A stretch of 27,506 nt of DNA. Origin: Gammaproteobacteria bacterium UBA3532 (GTDB lineage: Bacteria > Pseudomonadota > Gammaproteobacteria > Enterobacterales > UBA3532). A program made the position numbers and the translations under genes. Each line of letters opens with the position of its first letter. The first letter of the stretch is position 1. The stretch spans positions 1 to 27,506 of the forward strand of contig DFOV01000173.1 in assembly GCA_002376965.1 (NCBI GenBank), given 5' to 3'. The notes beneath the pieces were generated by a model that had not been told where the DNA came from, searched no databases, and worked only from the letters and a program-made list of their open reading frames with translations. Below, one piece after another: positions 19,101 through 25,471 of this stretch.

Positions 19101-19400
19101 GGTGATGAGTTTTTAATCATGCTGCCTAATACCTCGCGGACTGGAGCTGAGCATGTCGCTGAAAAAATCATTAAGTGTGTTAAAGAAACGAATCGCTTTG
19201 AACAGGTGATCCATCGTGTTTCTGGTGAGGAGCTAGGTGAAATAACAGCGACAGGACAACGCCTAGGTTGTTCCATTGGAGTAGCCTGTTCGCCGGGGAA
19301 CAAAATCTTTGATACCGAGCACATGGTCAACAAAGCTGACCAAGCACTCTACCAAGCCAAGAAATCTGGAAAGAACCGCCACGTCACCATTGAGCTGTAG
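16137..19400 (+). CDS. Diguanylate cyclase with degenerate STAND-like N-terminus, TPR repeats and GAF-like domain
   Basis: A 1087-residue protein without transmembrane helices, probably cytoplasmic. Residues about 1-250 resemble the N-terminal AAA/STAND ATPase module of large signalling ATPases: RISLAERNFLPYFPFLNWI matches the segment after Walker A, and TVFVIQEVGALSISSLRFIE plus YLFLLTIQ match the Walker B and following strand, but no GxxxxGK[ST] is present and the Walker B acidic pair is lost. Residues about 275-690 are TPR-type helical repeats (for example AAAYHAQGLFHIMNNQYDKV). About 735-890 resembles a GAF domain. The C-terminus (about 905-1085) is GGDEF: DTLTQLDNRESAF, RFGGDEF intact at about 988-992, and an RxxD inhibitory site (RECD) five residues upstream. 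So it should make c-di-GMP with product inhibition. GTG 16137 follows an AAGGAAGA ribosome site. Confidence 0.85.
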   Translation: MWSKFDASLKLFQRVYQDVDESQQSKTLIFHQDVYDEQASSAVDALLADVESRVQIKRISLAERNFLPYFPFLNWIREQRSDYSRSDWEQLCQKANIYQPQMQLFVRYLCGERPKREEEIIFNEIGYEQKRLLESLLALFCATFENQRTVFVIQEVGALSISSLRFIEYLVNASVDHPYLFLLTIQQNYQVSSEKSMELWGDLLNQIELSAIYMDMRNQTSVSSHFELDQSIPHTIDFGDLNVAEDCYQYLAFEDCQSIVDSILSRSNYAAGEMMMPLKHQLLLHRLQGDLLTVQGRFDSALLSYKAIIGMVPQDNYDPRLQYAYRKSGEVYFRKNNLDRAHKFTYHAQKLAKEAGDKEAEYYALFTLLLIDGKDNRITQTHWLQEYKRIVAMAEHMGMKNGLAFWMTRPDRFDDVRHKQEVSRILKKGIELAVELDNKARLAAAYHAQGLFHIMNNQYDKVHYYYQKSEVLTESIGSMLELAQIQNGYGYFYFQTNDYDNARRYFEKAFVSAYQVKDFTEMCMAICNIGIIHMFCFEYEYALDNFTKLSQVLKNLGVSDLPYHSQFGMMALSAFCHHKLWDFSRVFEQFTLLEAKRDLARSQARLQNFTEEVLLYKMLRGYVAMYDKDVTTALQVFAEAERFLNENRQIIGYYAPFFYYEYTLLCQMSGDGRQAAIQYKNGKRWSESLNNPTYMQMFGDSMSSFVSRPVASKERYPVIDYDRIIEATHATKAVLQLHEKLGELDFLNALQNIFAAAKDRDSLVILYMRLLNHSFPMDLLVFRIHAAGEAKTLFSFHPFLSNSDEERQLEALLRLYHVGNNFALPEPRTQFSIEQDFSSIASIPLESKRDWVAHILCGTNKGNISISASEYKLLTFSGKLLVSAIEKLEQEAEINEKNRELYLRATTDTLTQLDNRESAFHKLSAEQKKLKRYQGLSIKGLAVLFMDLDNFKFFNDRYGHFVGDALLVEFSQIIKSLIRECDVAARFGGDEFLIMLPNTSRTGAEHVAEKIIKCVKETNRFEQVIHRVSGEELGEITATGQRLGCSIGVACSPGNKIFDTEHMVNKADQALYQAKKSGKNRHVTIEL

Positions 19401-19438
19401 AGACTGTCTTCTTTCAGAGCCATCTCTCGTCAGGTGGG

Positions 19439-20506
19439 CTATAAGTCGTCCAAAATTCGCAGTACATCATCTGAAGCTTTTTCCATAAGTTGAAGATGCT
19501 TAACACCTTCATCCCAATGGTTATCTGCGATTTGGCAAAGCGCTTCTATGCCGTGCCGGTGAACCTCTTTGTGCGGTTCTTCGAGGCGTTGAAAAGCATG
19601 CTTGTTCTGATAATTTTGCGCACCATCCCCGCGATAATACCATTGGCCCAGCCGGCACTCTTTATGGTCGACAAAATCCTTAATGGATTTTCTCGATAGC
19701 CCCATCGCCACTTGATAAATTTCCGACTTCCAGACGACATGGTCAAGTTTTACCGTTTGGATAAAGCCGGATTTGCTCGCGGTATCTATGGCAGCTTTCA
19801 TGGATTCTGAAGCACTAAAAACTTTCGCTGAGTTACCCGATAACTCCTCTATTTGTTCGACCATTTCCTTGCTGCGTTGCGCTAGCTCAGAAATATTATC
19901 ATTGGTTTCACCTGTATCGCGTTTAATACCTTCAATAAGACCGCTTATTTCCTTGGTGGTATTGCTTGAGTTCTGCGCGAGATTACGAACTTCGTCTGCT
20001 ACCACCGCGAAGCCTCTTCCTTGTTCGCCTGCGCGAGCGGCCTCAATTGCTGCATTCAGGGCTAGCAAATTGGTTTGCTCCGATATTGCACTGATGGCGG
20101 AGACAAAATTTGATATGCGATCAGCAACCTCTTGAAGCGAAGACATGCTTTCTTGGGTGCGGTTCGATACGTTTTCTATATTTCTGATATCGTTAGTAAT
20201 TGCATCAAGAATATACTTATTTTGTTCGAATGCAGATGAAAGCGCGGTAACCTTGTCGTTTTCATCAATAATGTTTTGGGCTTGAGTAGCAACAGACTCT
20301 CGAATGTTATTTAAACTGGGAAATGAATGTAGCAGGGTGGTAAGAATTTTCTCATGTTCATTGTTTTCTTGAGTGACAACTGCTGCCTTACTATCGCTTA
20401 GTTCGGATTGTAATGACTCGTTCTCAGCTTCCAAGAAGCTAATTTGTTGCTGTAATTGTTCTACTTTTTGTTCAAGCTCGCGTGCTTTTTTGCTATTGGT
20501 AAACAC
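19439..20506 (-). CDS. Soluble methyl-accepting chemotaxis protein with C-terminal CZB domain
   Basis: A 355-residue protein with no membrane helix. The N-terminus (about 1-55) is coiled coil ([20 protein letters not shown]). A compact MCP signalling hairpin follows; its tip is the invariant [20 protein letters not shown] followed by [16 protein letters not shown]. The C-terminal chemoreceptor zinc-binding domain has all ligands: LDHVVW (His256), ECRLGQW (Cys284), and PHKEVH (His312, His316). CZB proteins such as TlpD and the cyclase DgcZ bind zinc and respond to zinc or to oxidants such as hypochlorous acid through the Cys-Zn site. GTG 20506 is chosen because GGGGTGA lies 5 bases upstream. 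No che genes are nearby, so it may signal to a chemotaxis-like complex elsewhere. It converges on the GGDEF gene. Confidence 0.93.
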   Translation of the reverse strand: MFTNSKKARELEQKVEQLQQQISFLEAENESLQSELSDSKAAVVTQENNEHEKILTTLLHSFPSLNNIRESVATQAQNIIDENDKVTALSSAFEQNKYILDAITNDIRNIENVSNRTQESMSSLQEVADRISNFVSAISAISEQTNLLALNAAIEAARAGEQGRGFAVVADEVRNLAQNSSNTTKEISGLIEGIKRDTGETNDNISELAQRSKEMVEQIEELSGNSAKVFSASESMKAAIDTASKSGFIQTVKLDHVVWKSEIYQVAMGLSRKSIKDFVDHKECRLGQWYYRGDGAQNYQNKHAFQRLEEPHKEVHRHGIEALCQIADNHWDEGVKHLQLMEKASDDVLRILDDL

Positions 20507-20585
20507 GTTATCACCCCATCATTTAGCTACACATGACTAATCTCAAGTTAAGCTTAGTTAATTCTGATTTATTTGCCATAATGTT

Positions 20586-20609
20586 ATTACAGGCTCTAGA
20601 GCCTGTAAT
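20586..20609. other. Perfect 24-bp palindrome
   Basis: ATTACAGGCTC and its exact complement meet in a central TCTAGA; the whole 24 bases read the same on both strands. It lies 25 bases beyond the stop of the FG-GAP gene and about 80 bases before the MCP start (both minus strand). As RNA it folds into a 9-10 bp stem with a 4-6 base loop, but there is no T-run after it. It could be a terminator-like stem, a dimeric regulator site, or both. Confidence 0.7.
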
Positions 20610-20634
20610 GAATATTTCTAGTTTTAACAAGGTT

Positions 20635-22212
20635 CTAGAAACGTTCATAAAGGATGTTCTTTTGATTTTCTTTCAAGTCGTTGAGCAATACAACGGAGCC
20701 ATCGAGTAATGAAACTTCAACGCTTTGGATGTGTTGCTCATTATTAAGGCCGAAAAATACTTCATTACTGTTGTCGGTGCCAAGGCCTGATCGACCGATG
20801 AGAAACTGGTGGCGCTTAGATCCATCACTGAGATTGGCTGTTACCTTCGCTCCTTGCAGCCTAACAGTGTCAGGAAAGAGTAAAGATAAGAAGGTACTTT
20901 CAGACTTGTTTAGGAAAACTCGTGGTGCTGATTGGGTGTTTAGCCATAGCACATCAGGCTTGCCATTATTTAAGAAGTCTGCATATAAAGGGGAGGCAGC
21001 GTAGGTTGGGTTTTGAGCTTTCCAGACGTCAGTTTGATAATATGCGCCGTCTATCCCAAGCATTGTTTTAGCTGGTAATGTTCTTAGTTGGTGTACAAAC
21101 CACTGAGGGTGATTCTGTGCTGCTAGAAGGTCGAGCTGCCCATCAAGATTGATATCGGTTTGCACCACGCCGAAGCCATTGCCAAGCTCTGTAACATTTG
21201 ATGTGTAAGATACATCTATATAGCCTTCGGGCTCATTGTTCAGCACCAGCCAATCTGTTCGGATTTCTTTCTCGGAATACGGCCCCATATCGAGCATAAA
21301 ATACGGAATACTGTTTCCGATATTGGTAAGCATGATATCGAGATCGCCATCCTGATCACTATCTTGGACTGATAATCCTCCCCATAGCCCGGGCCTGTCA
21401 TAGATGGTCTGCTCATTAAACGTAAAGTTTTCGCCGTTTAGCCATATAGAAACAGGTGCTGAAGGAGTGAGAGAGATAAAATCGAGTCGATTGTCGCCAT
21501 TGAAGTCGGCCCAAATGTTAAACAGAGAAAACCTGCTTTCTGCATCGCCAAGATGTGACGATACGTCTTCATACTGACCATCGCCAAGCCCTTTGAGTAG
21601 GAACTGTTTTCCTGATAAAACCGTGTGAAATTCACTCAATGTAGTAGCGATATTTTTGTCGACAGCACTGATTAGAAGATCTACAAGACCATCCTGGTTA
21701 AAATCGGCTGGGGCTACGTCAATAAAAACCATATTTGTTGGAGGGGCTACGGGCAGTACATTGGATACAAAGTCGCCTGAGCTTCCACCGTTATTGGCAT
21801 ACCAGAAAATCTGTTTTTCTCTTGCCACTACAATATCCGTATCGCCATCATTATCCATATCAATAGCTGATGCGCCATAACTGTTTTGCTGTTCTCGAAT
21901 AAGCGTTTGTTGTTTGATATCGATAAGTTGGCCAGCTGCGTAGACCAAAAATGCATCGCCGGTGGTTTCGCTGCCACTAAGAAATGCTACCATTTCGCCT
22001 CGACCTTTTAGATCGAGCACCGCACCGCCATAAAATGGAAACTGCTGAATTGACATTGACGGAGCATAGTTAACAGGCACCTCTACGAGGTGTCGCATTT
22101 TAGGTGGCGAGTTAAGAGGCACAATACGTTCGAATGGATAATAGACCCCTACCACCACGATCGATGAGGCGCATAGGAAAACAAGAAGAATCAGTTGCAG
22201 TAATCTTTTCAT
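20635..22212 (-). CDS. Exported FG-GAP/VCBS-repeat protein with ASPIC/UnbV-like C-terminus
   Basis: A 525-residue protein with an N-terminal hydrophobic segment (MKRLLQLILLVFLCASSIVV), a signal peptide or membrane anchor. It then has a beta-propeller of at least six FG-GAP/VCBS repeats with calcium-binding loops: DMDNDGDTDIVV, DFNQDGLVDLLIS, DFNGDNRLDFISL, DSDQDGDLDIMLT, DINLDGQLDLLAA, and a degenerate DFLNNGKPDVLWL. The last 75 residues (GAKVTANLSDGSKRHQFLIG, SVEVSLLDGSVVLLND) match the ASPIC/UnbV domain. Such proteins are periplasmic or surface proteins of mostly unknown function. No ribosome site is obvious. Integrin-like adhesion is only a guess. Confidence 0.85.
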   Translation of the reverse strand: MKRLLQLILLVFLCASSIVVVGVYYPFERIVPLNSPPKMRHLVEVPVNYAPSMSIQQFPFYGGAVLDLKGRGEMVAFLSGSETTGDAFLVYAAGQLIDIKQQTLIREQQNSYGASAIDMDNDGDTDIVVAREKQIFWYANNGGSSGDFVSNVLPVAPPTNMVFIDVAPADFNQDGLVDLLISAVDKNIATTLSEFHTVLSGKQFLLKGLGDGQYEDVSSHLGDAESRFSLFNIWADFNGDNRLDFISLTPSAPVSIWLNGENFTFNEQTIYDRPGLWGGLSVQDSDQDGDLDIMLTNIGNSIPYFMLDMGPYSEKEIRTDWLVLNNEPEGYIDVSYTSNVTELGNGFGVVQTDINLDGQLDLLAAQNHPQWFVHQLRTLPAKTMLGIDGAYYQTDVWKAQNPTYAASPLYADFLNNGKPDVLWLNTQSAPRVFLNKSESTFLSLLFPDTVRLQGAKVTANLSDGSKRHQFLIGRSGLGTDNSNEVFFGLNNEQHIQSVEVSLLDGSVVLLNDLKENQKNILYERF

Positions 22213-22257
22213 AATAAACTGGGGTCACCCAACTATTTAGCAGCGTTATATGGGGTA

Positions 22258-22295
22258 ATCGTTATGACAATACCAATCGTTATGACAATACCAAT
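22258..22295. repeat. 18-bp perfect tandem duplication over the HDOD stop codon
   Basis: ATCGTTATGACAATACCA occurs twice in tandem (22258-22275 and 22276-22293) followed by AT. The second copy contains the stop codon (22280-22282, minus strand) and last codons of the HDOD gene; the first copy is a non-coding duplicate. Each unit has the ATACCA motif that recurs on the other side of the gene. Confidence 0.9.
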
Positions 22296-23134
22296 GTAAG
22301 GTTGCGAATTTCCTCGCCCGCAGTTTCCAGTAATTCCAGGCACTGTTCGTTATCTAAATCCAGTTTTTGGTAAGCAGGCAGGCTTTGCCACTCAGCCGGA
22401 AGGCTATTAACCGGTTCCGGCAGCTGAGCGATTAGATTGGCAACGGTGACAACATCAGAATAGTCAGCCTTACCAGCATGCGAACGACCAAGATTTCGGT
22501 AGTTTAGAGGTACCTCAGCTATCTGATCCACGAAATGCCATTGTTGAAGTATCCAGTGGCCTAGTTGAGCTTCTACTAGGGTTACAATGTTCCATAACAA
22601 GTCGGGGTTGTTTTCAAATTCAGGGTGATCGGCACAACGCGTTATTACAGGTAATGCGCCAATATTATGAATAAGTCCGGCGAGCATGGCTTCTGAAGGT
22701 TCTAAGTTAGTCTTGTGCTTGGCCAGTATCTGGCAGACGGCGGCGACTTTCACGCTGTGTTTCCATACTTGCTTAACTGCTCGATAAACTTTGCTGTCGT
22801 GCTTGAAATCGTATAGTCGAGACATAGACAGGCTCAGTGCGATATTTCTAACGCAAACAAAGCCAAGTCGGCCGATAGCTGACTGGACGCTGCTGGTTTG
22901 CACCATACCAGCAAACATTGCACTGTTGGCAGCCTGAACCAGGCGTCCCGCTATAGAGGCATCGGCGTTGATTATCTTGGCCAGTTTAATGGCATCAATA
23001 TTCTCATCTTCAACCGCGGAGCGGACGCGCAGGGCTATCTCTGGTAAGGTCGGGAGTACGACTTGCTTGCGTTCAAGTTCAATTATAATTGCATCAACTA
23101 AATCCTGATGAGCCTGTTCTTGATCAACGGTCAC
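22280..23134 (-). CDS. HDOD domain protein
   Basis: A 284-residue signalling protein of the HDOD family, a non-catalytic relative of HD phosphohydrolases. Typical features are LPTLPEIALRVRSAVED, IINADASIAGRLVQAANSAMF, SSVQSAIGRLGFVCVRNIAL and GLIHNIGALPVI (the HD pair replaced by HN). HDOD proteins are usually partners of histidine kinases, cyclases or chemotaxis proteins and control motility or stress responses. GTG 23134 has an AGAGGGG ribosome site 6 bases upstream. The stop lies in an 18-base tandem duplication, and the ASPIC-like gene begins 68 bases downstream on the same strand. Confidence 0.93.
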   Translation of the reverse strand: MTVDQEQAHQDLVDAIIIELERKQVVLPTLPEIALRVRSAVEDENIDAIKLAKIINADASIAGRLVQAANSAMFAGMVQTSSVQSAIGRLGFVCVRNIALSLSMSRLYDFKHDSKVYRAVKQVWKHSVKVAAVCQILAKHKTNLEPSEAMLAGLIHNIGALPVITRCADHPEFENNPDLLWNIVTLVEAQLGHWILQQWHFVDQIAEVPLNYRNLGRSHAGKADYSDVVTVANLIAQLPEPVNSLPAEWQSLPAYQKLDLDNEQCLELLETAGEEIRNLTLVLS

Positions 23135-23616
23135 CGGCTACCCCTCTCTATTATTTACGTCAGAATATTCATACGATCTGAAACAATATGGAAAACACAA
23201 CGGTCCTATCAGCTAAGCAGCCTCTAGATAGAACTGCATCCTTCGTGAGTCCAGTGCTATCCGCTCATACACTATCATTTAGAATGATATACCAACCATT
23301 TAGAAGATATACCAGCAGTTACATGATATACCAACAGCTACGACTGTGTGATACCAACCGTCGTTCCAGATGCATGCTATAAGGGTTGTTCAGATATAGT
23401 CTCAGTGTAGGATAAATGGTTAAAAATACAAACGCTTGAGGAGCTTCTTTTCAGCGATCGGTAATTATTTATTTTATGCTCTATGCCATTGATTGAAATA
23501 CGTTCAATATCAGCATTGAATATACTCGTGGTGAAGTAGTAATTTTGAGTTGATTAGAGTAACCTGGCACCCTTCATGGTGAAGAGACATTGTGGTGCTA
23601 CAAGAGGAGAAGAGGG
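23135..23616. other. Intergenic region between HDOD and SGNH/TPR genes
   Basis: This 482-base stretch separates the divergent HDOD and SGNH genes. It contains the ATACCA repeat array (listed separately). A short inverted repeat, TTGAA-N5-TTCAA, is visible near 23493-23508. A 64-codon frame at 23188-23382 has repetitive content and no ribosome site and is not called. No strong promoter was found by eye. Confidence 0.5.
23276..23358. repeat. Array of three to four degenerate ~20-bp GATATACCA repeats
   Basis: The core GATATACCARC occurs at 23286-23296, 23306-23316 and 23324-23334, with a shortened GATACCAAC at 23350-23358. The first two full units are CATTTAGAATGATATACCAAC and CATTTAGAAGATATACCAGC. 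Spacings are 20, 18 and about 26 bases. The same ATACCA element occurs on the same strand in the tandem duplication at the other end of the HDOD gene. Confidence 0.75.
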
Positions 23617-25455
23617 GTGCGCGTTTGGTTGTTTAGGATGGTTACCTTACTCATACCGTTTCTATTCTTTGCAGGAGTAGAGTGGGGGCTGCGAGTGGCC
23701 GATTATGGTCGGGACTATCCACTTTTTATAGAAAATCCGCCCGCTCCCGACTTGCTGCTGCCACGACCAGATATAGTTAAACGCTACTTTCCTGAAGGCG
23801 CGCCAACACCGAGTGTGACTATCGAAGTCAATTTCTTCAAAAAGCAAAAGCCCAAGGACGGTATCCGCCTATTTGTCCAAGGTGGCTCAAGTGCTGCTGG
23901 CTTTCCCTACGGTTACGGTGCTTCGCCTGCTGGTATGCTGGATTATCGTCTGAAACAAAGCTTTCCCGATAGGCCTGTGGAAGTAATAAATACTGCACTA
24001 TCAGCGGTCAATTCATATACTATGCTGGATTTTGCTGACGAGATTATTGAACAGTCTCCTGATGCTGTTCTTATCTATGCAGGACACAACGAGTATTTGG
24101 GTATTCTCGGGGTTGGTTCGGCTTACACTGCCGCAAACTCCCAAGCCGCGACGCTTCTCTATTTAAAATTGCGTAAAATGCGCATATTTCAATTGATGCA
24201 AAACGTTTATGCTTCGTTCAAGTACCCTCAAAGTGGCCTTGACGAAGAGAAGTCGGAAGCATCACGCACTTTCATGTCGAAAGTCGCCAAACACAAGAAT
24301 ATCCCATTAGAGTCAGATCTGTTTCAACAGGGCGTTGAGCAGTTTCGTACTAACCTTGGTTTATTGCTGGACAAATATCAGCGTGAAGGCATTCCTGTTT
24401 ATTTGGCAACAATCGCTAGCAATCTGAAAGATCAGCCGCCATTTTCAAGTAACCAAGCCTCGCTTACTTCTGAAATGGCGGAGTGGGTTGATCATTTACG
24501 TCATCGTCGATTCGACCGCGTCAGTGACGGAAACGTTGCTGCGCTTGATAAGGTGGCAAAGGACAGCGATAGTGCTGATATTCTGTATTTAATTGGTCAA
24601 TGGCATCTGAAACAAGAAAACTTTGGGGCTGCCAAACAATACTTTGAACTAGCAAAAGATCATGACTTACTTCGTTTTCGTGCGCCCAATGCGATGAATG
24701 AAATTATTAGAGAGTTTGCTGAAAGGGACGGTGTTACTTTAGTTGATGTTGAACGAGCAATGGCTCGTCAACTACCTGGTGGTTTAATAGGCAAGGAGCT
24801 AATGCTTGAGCACCTGCATCCGAACCTAAACGGCTATTTTCTGATTGCAGATACCTTTTACCGTCGCATGTACGAGTCCAAGATTTTTAATAATTGGAAA
24901 TTTGTGCCATCAGAAAGCGCGCTTAAAGAATTGCCGGTATTGCCACCACAGCGCTACCTGGGGGAGGCTAAAATTGCACAGCTGGTCGCTGACTATCCCT
25001 TTGTTAAAACAAAACAAGAACCCGAACTTCCTGCAGTAAAGGGCTGGGCTGATGCATTAGGCCTTAAAGCGTTCAAAAAGCAAGCAAACTGGATTGATAT
25101 GGCCAACGCAACTATCCAGCAGACTCAAGAAAATGAGCCTGGTGAGTTTGCGAAAGCGGTAAAGCTGCTTGCGGAAGCCTTACCTCACGATGCTAACTTA
25201 AGTTATCAGGCTGGCCTTGTTTTGCTTAAGGGAGGGAGGGTAGTCGAAGCGCCTCGCTATCTATTAAAAGCGCTTGACCGGCAGCCAGAAAATGTTGCTT
25301 ATTTAAATGCGCTTTGTTTTGCTTATTTTGAAATGAAGAACTTATCTAAAGCGGAAATGTGGGTCGACAAAGCGCTTCAAATTGCTCCAAATGATGAAAC
25401 CGCTTTGGAAAATAAAGCTGTAATAAACCGCTTAAAAGCTCGGGGCTTTCGCTGA
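23617..25455 (+). CDS. Membrane-anchored SGNH/GDSL-like protein with C-terminal TPR repeats
   Basis: A 612-residue protein. GTG 23617 is chosen because AGGAG (23605-23609) lies 7 bases upstream; the longer frame from TTG 23590 would swallow that site. The N-terminus MRVWLFRMVTLLIPFLFFAG is one hydrophobic segment, so the rest is probably periplasmic. An SGNH-like domain follows: FVQGGSSAAGFPYG (nucleophile Ser in GGSS instead of GDS), VINTALSAVNSYT, LIYAGHNEYLG (Asn block) and LEHLHPNLNGY (His block, with Glu where Asp is usual). The C-terminal 130 residues contain TPR-like units (LSYQAGLVLLKGGRVVEAPR and AYLNALCFAYFEMKNLSKAE). The likely chemistry is hydrolysis of an ester or acyl group on a glycan or lipid; the substrate is unknown. 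Confidence 0.8.
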   Translation: MRVWLFRMVTLLIPFLFFAGVEWGLRVADYGRDYPLFIENPPAPDLLLPRPDIVKRYFPEGAPTPSVTIEVNFFKKQKPKDGIRLFVQGGSSAAGFPYGYGASPAGMLDYRLKQSFPDRPVEVINTALSAVNSYTMLDFADEIIEQSPDAVLIYAGHNEYLGILGVGSAYTAANSQAATLLYLKLRKMRIFQLMQNVYASFKYPQSGLDEEKSEASRTFMSKVAKHKNIPLESDLFQQGVEQFRTNLGLLLDKYQREGIPVYLATIASNLKDQPPFSSNQASLTSEMAEWVDHLRHRRFDRVSDGNVAALDKVAKDSDSADILYLIGQWHLKQENFGAAKQYFELAKDHDLLRFRAPNAMNEIIREFAERDGVTLVDVERAMARQLPGGLIGKELMLEHLHPNLNGYFLIADTFYRRMYESKIFNNWKFVPSESALKELPVLPPQRYLGEAKIAQLVADYPFVKTKQEPELPAVKGWADALGLKAFKKQANWIDMANATIQQTQENEPGEFAKAVKLLAEALPHDANLSYQAGLVLLKGGRVVEAPRYLLKALDRQPENVAYLNALCFAYFEMKNLSKAEMWVDKALQIAPNDETALENKAVINRLKARGFR

Positions 25456-25471
25456 GATCATCCCACTTTAT

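Noticed and set aside
23276..23358. CRISPR-like array
   Set aside because: The repeats are degenerate, about 20 bases and nearly contiguous, without unique spacers, and no cas gene is present.
23188..23382. 64-codon plus-strand frame in the HDOD/SGNH gap
   Set aside because: Its sequence comes from the ATACCA repeats and it has no ribosome site.
23565..23580. Sigma-54-type promoter (TGGCAC element)
   Set aside because: The -12 element has GG where GC is required, and the site lies only about 40 bases before the start with no enhancer-binding gene nearby.
23590..23616. N-terminal extension of the SGNH gene from TTG 23590
   Set aside because: The AGGAG ribosome site would lie inside the coding region; GTG 23617 fits the site and gives a normal membrane anchor.
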